64,000 nucleotides of DNA from Theobroma cacao (Eukaryota; Streptophyta; Magnoliopsida; Malvales; Malvaceae), in NCBI RefSeq assembly GCF_000208745.1, contig NC_030856.1, forward strand, positions 4,512,241 through 4,576,240, given 5' to 3'. The stretch's first letter is position 1. Each line of letters begins with the position of its first letter. Below the pieces are notes generated by a model. That model worked only from the letters and a program-made list of their open reading frames with translations. It did not search any database and was not told the origin of the DNA. The position numbers were made by a program, and so were the translations under genes. Shown in pieces: positions 24,226-36,200 of the stretch.

Positions 24226-25492
24226 ATAACAAAAGTTGAATGTGATCAAAACAGATCATACAAAGAGAAAACCTTAAAAAGTCTATTGACATAAACATGC
24301 CTAACAACCATATCTACATCACACATCATATCGTCACATAAGAAACTCCGAGAATTCTTTAGTAAATTATATTTAGAATTTATAATTAATTTTAAATGAT
24401 ATAAAAATGTTAAAGAGTAAGGACTGAATTACATTGATGTAATGACATTTTTCATATCTTCTCATGTAATTCCTATTGTGTTGAAATTGATTTTTGAATG
24501 TAATATCTTATTTCATATAAATCATAACTTTTAAAATTTAATTTGAACCAATCTACTTTCTACCATTAAAAAAAAACATACATGACATAAAAATTTTCCT
24601 TGTTGAAACTACAAACAATAAAGTATTTATCACCTTCAATTTTGAAATGATTCACACATTAATATACATATATATATAATATAAAAATAATAATTTTATT
24701 ATGATTATACGTTACGACTATTTTGATGGAACAATTATTATTATTGATTACATGTGATAAAATATTTTTCTTAATATTGTTATTAATCATCATTATATTT
24801 TGGAAGGACATATTACTTTGTGTTTTGCAATCAAAATGTTTTGTTTTTTGGTACAATATACAAAGATATTGTTTTTTTCTTTTCTTTGTTTTTTTTTAAA
24901 AATTCTTTGCCCTTTTTGGTACAAATTATAAGTACAAGAAAAAGGGTCCTAAATTAGGGGTAGTAGGGCCTAGGGTAACATAGACAAAAACGTCATTTTC
25001 CAACCTCCACGTGGAGGACCCCACCATCTCATGGATGGCAACAAGGAATCAGAGGGACACAGAGAGATCTAGAGTTCTGGATGGATAGGGCCTTCCACAT
25101 GGGGTAGCTTTGTCTTTTAGGCTTTTTAAATAAAAGTGATAAAAATTCCACATGTTTTCAAATATTGTTTGAGTTTAATATTTGACCGTGCTTCAACAGA
25201 AAAGAAAAAAAAATTGTATATATAATTGGCCAAAATAAAGTTAAAAAAATAATTGTAGTAAAAATTTGTACACATCATTAAAATTAATAGAAAAAAAAAA
25301 ACTTGTTTGATAATTTTGAAGTGCGATACAATTTGGGAACGACGAGCCTCTTTCTCCTTTTTTTAAAACATTTTTTTTGTGAAAATTGTTGTAATACGAG
25401 ATTAAAAAGTATAGTTGAGAAAATGTTGAAAAAGAATATTAGTAATAGATTAACTAAAATTATATTATGACATTTGAATTTGAAATTTACAA

Positions 25493-26083
25493 CACTATAA
25501 AAAGAATAATTTTATTTTGACGAAAATGAATCCATCAAAATGTTCCGATGAATTTTTGTTGGAATATCGAAAAATGAAGTCGCATATGCATTTTTTACCA
25601 AATATGTTCAAAATTTGGCTACATTTTTTTTAGAAATTAAATAATATGGAAATTTTGAGTCATTTTGACCCCTTTTTGAGCTAGCTTATATATATAGTAG
25701 AAAAACAAATTGATGCTAATTTGAACAACCTTTGTTATTGTTTGATCTGAACATAACTAAGCTATTGGTAGGTCAGATTTTCTTGTGTTCACACAAATAT
25801 CCTCTGAAGTTTAATATTCGAATATTAAATATGTAATGGTTTTTAATTTGGCCGGCAACTTAGGCCAAATTAATTAATAAGATTTTTTCTTTTGTCATAT
25901 AATTTTTTGTTCAATGAAATAAATTGAAGATTGTCAAATTTAGTAGAAGTATATGTTAGTAGATGATTATCGACAGATTTTATTTCGACGGAGATGAATC
26001 TATCGGATATAATTTATAGAAATATTCCAATGAATTTTTGTCAAAATACCAACCGATGATATTTCAGGCTATTTCCTGTGATG
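25493..26083. mobile_element. short CACTA-like non-autonomous element
   Basis: The left end is CACTATAAAAAGAATAATTT, and the right end, ATTTCCTGTGATG, is a degenerate form of the CACTA 3' terminus (..TTTCCTGTAGTG). Both subterminal zones contain the words typical of plant CACTA elements. These are TTTTGACGAAAATGAATCC and TCCGATGAATTTTTGT on the left, and TTTCGACGGAGATGAATC and TCCAATGAATTTTTGTC on the right. The interior has no transposase. A 3-base target duplication is not evident (CAA versus AAA), so either the ends have decayed or I have misplaced one. Confidence 0.45.
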
Positions 26084-28160
26084 AAAATTTAAGATCAGAA
26101 TTTGATATATATTTCTTTGATGATGAATTTTACCCACATGGGCACTCTATCCTTCATATTTTTGTGTTAGAATTTTGGTAGGTATCATCTAGCAAAAAAG
26201 TGTCTACCAAAATTGTGACAATAATGCTATCTTATCATGAAACAATCAAAATAGGCATTGATTTCATTGAAGAAAATTCGAAGATGGGGATAATGTTATA
26301 AGATTAGACCTAAGTGGATTATAATCCACATATTATTAATCATTTGGAAAAGTTCTATTTGGTATGAAACCTAACCTAGTAAAAGTGAGAGCAAAAAAAG
26401 CAAAAAGTTAGAATTTAATTAATAGCTTATCTTGGAAGGATTTGTCTATGGTCCCCCATGCCATAAAATTAGTGGACTCATTGATCCTAAAGGTTCCATC
26501 TAAAGGTTCCATCAATTCCTTAGTCAAAAATACTAAATATCATCAAAAAGAAAATTTTGCAAAAAAAAAACAAATGACAAAAAAAATTAAGGTACACTTC
26601 GTCAATTTTTGGATCACATCATTATATGTCCAATAGCTTTCGTGCAATCATATCCATAATAAATCCAAACCCTCGATCTCAAGATTTAATTATTTTAATT
26701 GATAAATCTTGAACAGAAACAAAAAATCTATAAACTTTGATTTGATTAATTATATCTTTTCTTTTAATGAAAATTAAAATATCTTAAAGAGAGTGTCGAT
26801 CGAAAATAGAAAATACTTATATTTTAGCAATAAGCCTATTGCAAATCTTCACGAAAGGTATGGTCCTCCATGCCACACCTTTGAGAAGAGGAAAAATATC
26901 AGTTTTGGGGAGTACTTTTGTTCATCTTTGTACTTCCTTGTTGTTTTTGTTTCTCAATGGAAAAAGGGAAATTTGGCTATTGAAAATTTGAAAATTACAT
27001 ATAAAAAAAAAATATCTTTGGTGCTATTGTAATAAGAACCCACAAAAATATAAATGGAATTACTTAGTTTCAATTTATATCCATTGATAATAATAAATGC
27101 AACATGGACAAAATCAGGATGGAGGCTTAAATCAAAGGGCCTACTCTACAATTTGAAGGGTCATTTCACTATGGAAAACCATTGATGATTAATTTGCCAA
27201 GGGACAGAATAGACACTGTTCAACATGTAATTTTCATTTGCGGTACATTCATTACTCTTGGAATTGGCATTCTATTGGACTTCAATAAATAAATTTGTAT
27301 AGATATACATATATTTTATATTTTAGTTAATTTTTTACTGAAAAAATGTGGGTTTTTTTCCTTCTTGGTCCCCCCTCTGTCCTTGATAGCCAGACTTTGA
27401 AGTCTTTCTCTTGTTCCTTTTTGAAAAACAATAATGCCCAAGGATAACCCTGGCAAAAATGTTAAGCACATGTTGAATTGGCCTTCTTTTGAAAGGAGTC
27501 AATGGCTGAAATAAGAGTAATTAATCAATGCCAGCACATGCTTAACTATCTTATAATCTTCAATTACAGTTGTTTTTGATCTTTTTTCTGATTCTCTGAG
27601 CTTTCTTTGACAATAAACAAAACTTTCTATCTGATACGGCTTCAAAACAAAGTTTTACTGCTGAGTACTACATGACCCCAATACCTTAAAGCCTCTCTAA
27701 ACAAATTTGGGAAAAAGCCATAAAGCATATGACAATGTTTTACACAATTCTTTGGGTGTTTCAGTTGATCATATATGCTTTTTTTTTTGGCCTGAAATAG
27801 AAACTTAACTTACTCTTCCTTTCTTTAATTAGGAAAACTTTTCATAACTTAAGCATGGTTGATACATTGCAAGATCAGGAAAACCAAGTAGGAAGATGAA
27901 GCCTCCATGGATTGCCAAGAGCGTCAATTATGAGCAAGAGGAAAGAATTACCATAAAGCAAAACCTACCCTGCACTAAACTCCTGACACTTTGACTTGAA
28001 ACACCGTGAAAACACAACTAGACAACTGATCTGTAATCTGAATTATTCATTTCATTTCACATTACAGAACAAAATTACATGGACCCCACTATTTTTTTCT
28101 CACCGTTGGTACCTTACACCGTACCCCCTTCCCTTCATTTTCCAAGCAACTCCATCACCT
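26084..28160. other. gene-free AT-rich stretch upstream of the CBSX5-like gene
   Basis: No exon or transposon ends were recognised. The distal 300 bases probably contain promoter elements of the CBS gene. The small frames at 26442-27032 are low-complexity and unsupported. Confidence 0.35.
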
Positions 28161-28164
28161 CTCT

Positions 28165-28173
28165 TATATATAA
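28165..28173 (+). promoter_or_regulatory. TATA box of the CBSX5-like gene
   Basis: TATATATAA lies about 120 bases before the start codon at 28292, within a C/T-rich context typical of plant core promoters. It places the cap site near 28200 and gives a 5' UTR of about 90 bases. Confidence 0.6.
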
Positions 28174-28291
28174 CCCCACCAACACTCTCCAATCTTCATC
28201 TATCTTCAAGAACACACAGAAAAAAAAAAGAAAAACCAGAGAAGAAAAGCTTTCTTCCCCATCTTTTGTTCTCCATTTCCGTAGCTTTTGC

Positions 28292-29891
28292 ATGGCAGTG
28301 AGATTATTGTCACATGAGTTATCTGACCTCTGTCTTGGCAAGCCAGCGCTGAGGTCACTGTCTATAACATCCACCATTGCTGATGCAGTTGAGGTCTTGA
28401 AAACCTCTGATGAAAACTTTGTAAGTGTCTGGAGTTGTAACCATAAGGCTAAAACTGCTTCAGGGTTTGAATCAGCTGCTAGGTTTTCTGATGATGATGA
28501 TGATGATGAGTGTAGATGTGTAGGCAAAGTTTGCATGGTGGATGTGATTTGCTATCTCTGCAAAGATGAAAATTTGGTGTCACCTTCTGTGGCCCTGAAG
28601 GAGCCTGTTTCCGTGCTCTTACCTAAGATTCCTGACCTTGTTATGCATGTGGAGCCATCTTGCAGGTACAGATAATGGAAATGTTTGGTTTATTTTTGAG
28701 TTTTTTTCTTTTTGCTCAATGTTTCTTTTTTGAGTTATCCAAAGTTCTCTGTTTTCTTTTCTGGAATTTCCTTCACTTCTTTCAATGCTTTGGCTATCTG
28801 GGTTGTTTTACATTTTCCCAGTTTTTGTTTTATCCTTGGGTGTTGTCAAGAATCAAGATAAACATTTTGTTTTGTTTTTGTCAGACTCCAAATTCATGGT
28901 CCCTGTTCAAGTCTCTCTTCATTGAAAACAAAATCAACAGATTTATTGCTGAATTTCAAGTAATTTTCCAAATAGTAAAAACATGTGAACAAATTTTTGG
29001 TGAATCTCCAGTTAACTTTAATCTCTGTTCTGTTTTTTCAGCTTGTTAGAAGCAGTTGATCTTATACTTCAAGGAGCTCAAAACCTAGTGGTACCAATCA
29101 AAACCAAGCTCAGCAACAAGAGAAAACAGCAGCAGAAGCCTTCACCAACCGTCACTATACACAAAGGCCGTGAATTTTGCTGGCTAACTCAAGAAGACGT
29201 GATCAGATTCCTTCTGAGCTCCATCGGCCTCTTTTCACCAATCCCTGCCTTCTCCATTGACAGTCTTGGCATCATCAACCCCGACATCCTCACCATTGAG
29301 TACCACTCCCCTGCCTCGGCAGCCACGGGAGCCATTTCTCGTGCTCTGGTGGACCAAACTTCTGTGGCTGTGGTTGACAGTGAGGGAACTTTGATCGGAG
29401 AGATTTCTCCCTTCACCTTGGCCTGCTGCGACGAGACAGTCGCAGCAGCCCTTAAGACCTTGTCCTCTGGGGACCTAATGGCCTACATTGACTGTGGAGG
29501 TCCCCCAGAGGACCTGGTCCGGGTCGTGACTGCGAGGTTGAAGGAGAGAAACTTGAATGGAATGCTGGAACATTTCACAATGTCTATGTCTTCTGGTGGA
29601 TTCTCATCTGCATCTTCATCATCTGATGAGGAGTCCATGACAGCTCCAGTGTCACCATTGCCGCGGTCAGGAAGGCACAGTAGATCAATGAGTTATTCGG
29701 CCAGGATGGTGAGAAGAGCTGAGGCAATTGTTTGCCATCCCAAGAGTTCACTAGTGGCAGTAATGATCCAAGCTATTGCTCACAGGGTGAATTATGTCTG
29801 GGTTATAGAGGATGATTGTAGCTTGGTTGGAATTGTCACATTTTCTGACATTTTAAAAGTTTTCAGGGAACATTTGGACACCATGGCCTGA
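28292..29891 (+). CDS. CBSX5: CBS-domain protein, CBSX5-like
   Basis: Two exons, 28292..28665 and 29042..29891, with a GT-AG intron between them, give 407 residues. The plant CBSX5/6 group is about 390-425. I chose the ATG at 28292, which starts MAVRLLSHELSDLCLGKPAL, because the upstream frame is 5' UTR beyond the TATA box. CBS-type segments are visible at the N-terminus (SITSTIADAVEVLKTSDENFVSVWS) and at the C-terminus (VMIQAIAHRVNYVWVIEDD, LVGIVTFSDILKVFREHL), with two more in between (FCWLTQEDVIRFLL, TSVAVVDSEGTLIGEISP). Bateman modules of this type bind adenosyl nucleotides. Relatives CBSX1/2 regulate thioredoxins, but for the CBSX5/6 group the partner is not established. An Asp run coded by GAT repeats (about residue 70) and a Ser-rich linker (SSGGFSSASSSSDEES) are the only oddities. 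A poly(A) signal AATAAA is at 29984-29989. Confidence 0.92.
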
Positions 29892-32800
29892 CAAGATGAG
29901 AAGCTTTTTTTTTTTTAAAGTTTTGCTATTATCTGCTAGGCTTTTGTTGAGGCTAATAATGCTGCTGAGGCTGGTAGAAGAAGAATAAAATTTAGGAAAG
30001 TTGTGTGAATATGGACCATTTTTTTGTTTCTTTATTTAATTTTGTCATGTGGGATGAGGAGTTTGCTATCTGATTGTATTATTTGCAAGTGTTCTTTATA
30101 TTTTTTTTCTCTTGTTTTCTAAGCTTATGTTATCTTTTCTTTTAACTTAAGATTATCAAAGAAGTAAAGAAAAGAATGCAAAAGTTCTTCCCTTTTTATT
30201 TCAGGATTCTGGTTTGAAGATTCTTCTCATGTGTTTGAAAGGTAGTTCTTGTAGGTCAAGGACCTTACGAACTTGGGAAAAATCAGGTAGTTGGAAAAAG
30301 TGAATCACAATCAACATGTGGGCACAATGGACTTGTTTCCCAGTTTCAATGTCTTTAAAAGACTTGTGGAGGAATCATTCAATTCTTCATGATGGACAGC
30401 TCATGGGCATGCCTGCTGTTCTAAATAAGTGCATATATGCTGCATGCTTTTATCAAATTGGCCTTACTTTAAGAAGCAGCTTGAGCTTGCAGATTGTAGG
30501 CCAGGGCATGTATTCAGTTTATAAGCTTTAAAACAGCATTTAGATGATGAGTTGTGTCATTGTTTTCTCAAGCAGTATTTTCTATTTTGATGGAAGGAAA
30601 AGGCATATCCAATTAAATTGTGGTGCTGACAGTTGCAGCAGAAGAAGTTAATGTTCATTTTTTTACTTTGATCTGGTAGGAGCCCCACAAAGAAACTTTT
30701 TAATGATGATTGTTCCCACACCTAGCCTATTGATTCTGTTAGTTCAGATCCAACCCTGTTAACCATAGCTCGAAAAGAGATGTGTTGGATACTGGGTAGT
30801 CTTCCTTTAATGATCTTACTGCTACAATATCTTGGTACCAACCAAAACTTGGCACAATTTGATTGTTTCTTGGTTGTTTTAACTAGTACTAGCTTATTAC
30901 TTTCATCTTTTTTGGGGGTAAATATGGCTTCTGCAAACCTAAATTGAATTGGCTTGGATGGACAAGATTTTGCATAAACTTGAGACCCAGGATCATTTGT
31001 ATTAATATGAAAATATACCTTCCATGGGATTTCATTAGTCTGTTAGAAGGCTTTGGTATGGTCATGTATGTGTCACAGTGGTCCTAGCAGAAATTAGGTA
31101 ACAGATCACAATCTAAAGGCAGAAATGCAACAGGCTCTCCTTTCAGGTTTGAGATACTGTGATTAATACTACCGTAAAGAGAGAATCTTATGGTTCCTCA
31201 TTGAAGTATTTGTGAACCATGGAAACCTGAAATCCTGGATGTAGCCTGGGAGAACAACTGAATATGATAATTCCACCATTGCTAGAAACTTAGGTTGGTT
31301 GAAATTGTGCTGCTATTACATAAGCCATTCATCTTTTCAAAGATCGAGTTGTGCAAGTGGCTGTCTATAAAGAAGGCTATAAAGAGCAAAGTTGAGGGCC
31401 TTCACAGATGGAAAAAGTTGGTGCATACTTTTAGAATAGTGTAATCCTGGAAATTAACCTGCATTTGAAGTTAGCTTGCAGTCAGATTTTGTAGGATGTA
31501 AACGACAATGACAATCACTTCCCAACTACAACATATCAACAGATTGTGAATATCTTTCTTTACCATCTGTCCCCCCTCCCCCTCCCCCTCCATTTCTGTT
31601 TTAAAAAGAAAGATAAAGGTCAAATTCACACCTAATTATCAGCAACGTTCTGATAGAAGCAACACCTTATAGATAGTATCCACCTGATATCTCATTATTG
31701 AGTCTTGTCAGCATATCCCTGAGCTGGCAAAAGACTAAACTTAAAAGGAGGCTGCAAAGTGGTTGGAAGAAAATGGGGATACTACCCAAATTAAGGCTAT
31801 GCACTTTTATTTTGTTATTAATATTATTTATACCTGACATCAGCTAACTAAAAAGATTTTAATGCAATACATGTCGACGTCACAATATAATAAAATTAAA
31901 ATTAAAATTAAAATTTATAGTCTCGATTATTGCAATAAAAGACGGTGGTATCATGCAAAATCAAGTCTCATCAATCCAGCTGGTGGATATTTATTTTGCA
32001 GAATGTGGATATAGTAATGTGAAAAGGATGGGTAACAGAAATACGTACACAAGGACCAAAACCAAACCTCCTCCTCCTTCCTGATCTGGGTTTGGTTTTC
32101 CATGCAAAGCCAAGTTTGTGGTCACCAGGTGTGGAAAGCCCCATGGTTTATATTAAACCTGGAAACCTACCCGTCGCCTTCCAAAAGTTTCCAGGAAATT
32201 TGTGAGTATCCGCCGTGCGTGCAGCGGAGAGTGAGGGAGAGATATTGATAACTGAAATACTTGATGCATGAATCAAGCCACCTGGTCTTGGTTCGTTCGT
32301 GTCATGCAAGCTAAATTTGTGGTGGATAAACAGGAAAGTTTAGTTTGAGCAGAGATTTAAGGCCTTTAAACAACTAAGACATGGGGGATTTGACGAGCAA
32401 CCCTAGACATGTAGAAAAGATTATTTCAATATTATATCAATGACATGTGAGTATAAAATAATTAATGATAATTTTAATTAATGTCTAGTAGTCAACTGTT
32501 AATTATAAAAACTTATTTGATCCTTGGTTCTTAAGAATTAATTCTCCATTATCGTAGTGCTGGTGATGAAGTCCATGCACAATCTTCCAGTGGCATGGTA
32601 TAGATTGACTATTCTGGAACATAATACGACCACAAAGTTCGAGTATTTCTAAATAGATGAAATGGTAGAATCATAAAATAAGTTTCAAATTTGTATAAAG
32701 ATGGAATTTAAGAGGCAGGACCTGAAGTGTGACATAATCCTTGCTTTCACTCCCAAATTCCTAAATTTGTTCAGAGGAAAGTTTTATTCTAGTAGCAAAA

Positions 32801-33244
32801 TAGCTATAAGACTCCAGGTGCATAACTTCCCTGGCTCTAGTGAAATAAGAAATTAATAGTCAAGCAATGTTTAAATACAGACTGATTCAATGCAGAAACG
32901 CAAGCATCGGGAGAAAATTTTCCTAAGAACTCCATGTACCATAATTTTGGTAGCAAAAGAATTCAAACCATATGTTATGACGGTTTGAGAAATAAGATCA
33001 AAGCAACTTTCTGAACCTGAAGAAGTATACTTCACAAGAAATATCGATAAAATGCCAGGAAGAAAGCAACTATTACAAGCTACATATTCAACTTTCTAAA
33101 TACAACAGTTAGTGTTCAGCATGCACAGTTACAATTCATGTAATCCTACAAGAACTTTTATGAGGGGGGGAAAAGCAGTGTTTTCACCTCTTGAATAAGA
33201 ACACAACACTAACCTCCAAAAAGGCAGATGATAGTTATTGCATT
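29892..33244. other. gene-free stretch between the CBS and RCC1 genes
   Basis: The first ~110 bases are the 3' UTR of the CBS gene. A C-rich run at 31571-31591 is the only marked composition change in the middle. Around 32040-32240 a GC-richer block (ACCAAAACCAAACCTCC, then ccgccgtgcgtgcagcgg) looks promoter-like, with MYB-type AC elements, but no gene follows. I found no RNA gene. Confidence 0.35.
31571..31591 (-). other. G-rich tract, possible G-quadruplex on the minus strand
   Basis: The plus strand reads CCCCCCTCCCCCTCCCCCTC. The minus strand therefore has three runs of five or six Gs separated by single As, with a fourth short run (GG). It is exceptional in this AT-rich surrounding. Quadruplex formation is inferred, and only two tetrads are guaranteed because the fourth run is short. 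Confidence 0.5.
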
Positions 33245-36200
33245 TCATCTGCTTTCTGAAAGAAGAGTTGTTTCTTCTTCCATTTCCTGAATAAAAATCT
33301 CGGTTGGTTCAAGGCAACCTCTCAATGTGTCATGGCCAAGTTGTGCTCGCTCATTGTCCCCAAACCCAAACATCCTCCCTTTGTGAGTTACCACCACAGT
33401 GTGATACAGACCTGTGCTGATCTGAGCAACATGGTGGCCTCTCAAGCTATCAAGGATTCTAGGTCTCATAACTTTATCAGATAAGCTCCTGTCTGGAAAC
33501 CCAAGGCTCCCAAATCCCATCCACCCAAAGCCATAGACAGAACCACCATCAACCAGAACAAATGTTTTCCTCTTTCTTGCACAAACCTACAGCAAATGGT
33601 AACGATGGTCATTCAATCATGCAAGCAAAGCATGCCATTCAATTAGACAAAATCAACTGGATTCTTCTCATGGACACAGATGAAACAGTGGAGGTTAGAG
33701 AAGACAAGCATCCATGTCAACTTCAATATGCTTATAGGCATGTCAGAAAGCATTGATATGCAATCACAGTTAAGTATTATCAGCACATTACAGTTCAATT
33801 CTTCATTTAATTAAGGTAATAGTGTGCTCCAGAACAATACAATGCTGAACCAGCTAGGTAGGTAATACAGCCTGATATGTGTCACAATGACGTTGAATAG
33901 GTCGTACCGAGAAGGCTCATAGTTTCCAAAATTCTATCAATTTTGATGTGGATCCACGTTACAATTAAATGACTGAATAGCGACCGTAACCCATCTTAAA
34001 AGCCTTCCACAAGAAAAGGAAAATGGAAAGAGACATAGCTAGGAGGAAGATTTTGATATGGGCTTTCGGCATAGTAAACTTATAATAGCATATTGCATAT
34101 CCTGATGCACTCAAACATTTCTCCATTGGAAATGTTACAATGATGGATGAAACTAACCTGCACAGCAAGCTGACTCTTAAGGCTGATCAAGTGTTCTGGA
34201 AGAGTCTTATCAATCTCATCTCCATGGCCTAATGCACCACAGTAACCTTTCCCCCAGGTATATACCTACAACCAGCATAGAACATTGAGAAACCACAAAA
34301 AACACACATAATCAACAACCACAAAGTTCAACTAAATTCAGAGACTCACGTATCCACTGGAATCAAGTGCCACAACATGCTCATCACCAGCAGAGACACG
34401 AAGAATATGAATTCCCTTTCTCTTAAATGTCTGGATTGCACGTGGCTGAAACTCGTTGTGCTGCTCCCCATGGCCAAGACAAAAATTAGAACCAGAACCA
34501 AAAGAATAAACTGCTCCATTGTCCGTTACAGCTAAAACATAGCTTGGGCCAGCAGCAATCTGAACTACAGAACCAACTCCCTTAAGCTGTTCAACCATTT
34601 TGGGGGTTGGTTGGTCTTGAGTGTCACCATGACCCAGCTGGCCATGGGTGTTAGTTCCACATGTATACAGATGACCTTGTCTTGTAAGGAACACAGTAAA
34701 ATTCAGTCCAGCAGCTACCTGAAACAAGTTGAACCTTTCTAATATTAGACAAGAAAAGCTTTGGAAGAAAACAAGTACCTGCTAGGCGACTTGAAATCTT
34801 CAAAACCCATGATGCAAGGAAGATTCAGCAACTTCCCACTAAATTCTCATCATGATAATTATATTAAGGATGCATTATTCATTATTGCAAGAATTATCTA
34901 TGCTCAGACCTGAAAACAATAAATGAAGTCTTAATCTATCACAAACAACTTGGTTTTTGAGGGCTTAAACCTTGCTCACCAACAAGCTTAAAACAGCAGT
35001 TTACACAACAATACTGCATATTGACTTCTCCTGAATTACATGCAAGCATGATGCATCATACTTATTAGGTTTCATGACAATCATCAGCCTAAAAGGATAA
35101 TATATATAGTGATGACAGAAAACAGCTGGACAGGAACAAAAACCTAAGCCAATCATTCCAAAAATCCTCAAATACAGGGAAAATGAGAAGATAACAGAGC
35201 ATCAATGACAGAAACAACAAAAAGTACAACCAATACAATTAAGACATTAACATAAAAATACAAAGAAGTTAAAGATCCACTTATTCTACAACCTATAGCA
35301 CAAGCTGCCACCACCCTGAAGCACATGTTGCACACACAATGGTGATACGCACTCTACCTGTTTACAAGGAATTCCCTTCATTGCTTCGACAAGCCTTGGT
35401 CTAAAAATGGGGCGGCTTGTATCTCTGTGGCCACAACAAAAAGATGAATTGTCTCCACATGTGAAAACCTGAAAAATTAATTGGTGACACAACATGAATA
35501 TGACGACCACTTGGTAAACTAATCACATGTATTTCAGTGTTGACAAAATAAAATGTGCATAGATGAGAAAATGTATTTCACATATAAAATTAGCCAAAAC
35601 AGTACAACTTTATATACATTCAAGGCAAGGATCACTTAAAGCAAGTTCAACTGAGGCATCTAATAGATAAGAAAACATGTTTTTCAATAGGGCTGCACAA
35701 CAATGAAGCAACATGAGCTTGGTTCATGCCAAGCTAGATTAGAACTCACCTGAGCCCATTCAACAAAGCTGTGGAGTTTGGCTCAAGTCTGCCGATTTCA
35801 AGCTTTTCATCTAAGCAAAACCGAGTTCAACCAAAGGCCTGTTCAACTAATCAGTCATCAGAGCCGGCAATGCAAGCTCATAGATGGCTATCCATACTTT
35901 AACAGAGCTCATTATATAGCCAACTCAGACTCATAAATTATACACTCTGCTTTCTAGTCTAGGTTCAGCTTGCTTCTGCCACGAACTTAATGTGGGAACA
36001 CCATAAAGAGGTTGCTACTGTTACAAACCCTTAGCCCTCAAACCCCTAAGAAAATCATCTGTAGGGTCCACATCTTCATGAACTTTTTTTCAAATTTTCT
36101 TTGAATCAAGATATTAGGAACTGATCCAGCACTTAATAAAACTAACCAACTGGCACTATTTAAGAAATAAGAACTAAAGTGATTAAGCCTATACTTCAGA

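Larger units (their letters stand above)
20341..25492. other. gene-free AT-rich stretch
   Basis: About 5 kb without a supported gene. It contains a (GA)n tract at 21570-21598, a 60-base tandem duplication at 24106-24225, and a string CACTACAAAAAA at about 23789 that resembles a CACTA terminus but lacks a matching second end. The patch at 24990-25100 (ccacgtggaggaccccaccatctcatgg) is GC-richer and includes a G-box core CACGTG, but no coding exon follows. Confidence 0.35.

Noticed and set aside
28135..28536. 133-codon minus-strand frame with a serine run
   Set aside because: It is antisense to exon 1 of the CBSX5-like gene; the serine run is the complement of the GAT (Asp) repeat.
29189..29416. 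minus-strand frame within the CBS gene
   Set aside because: It is a shadow of CBSX5 exon 2 with no independent support.
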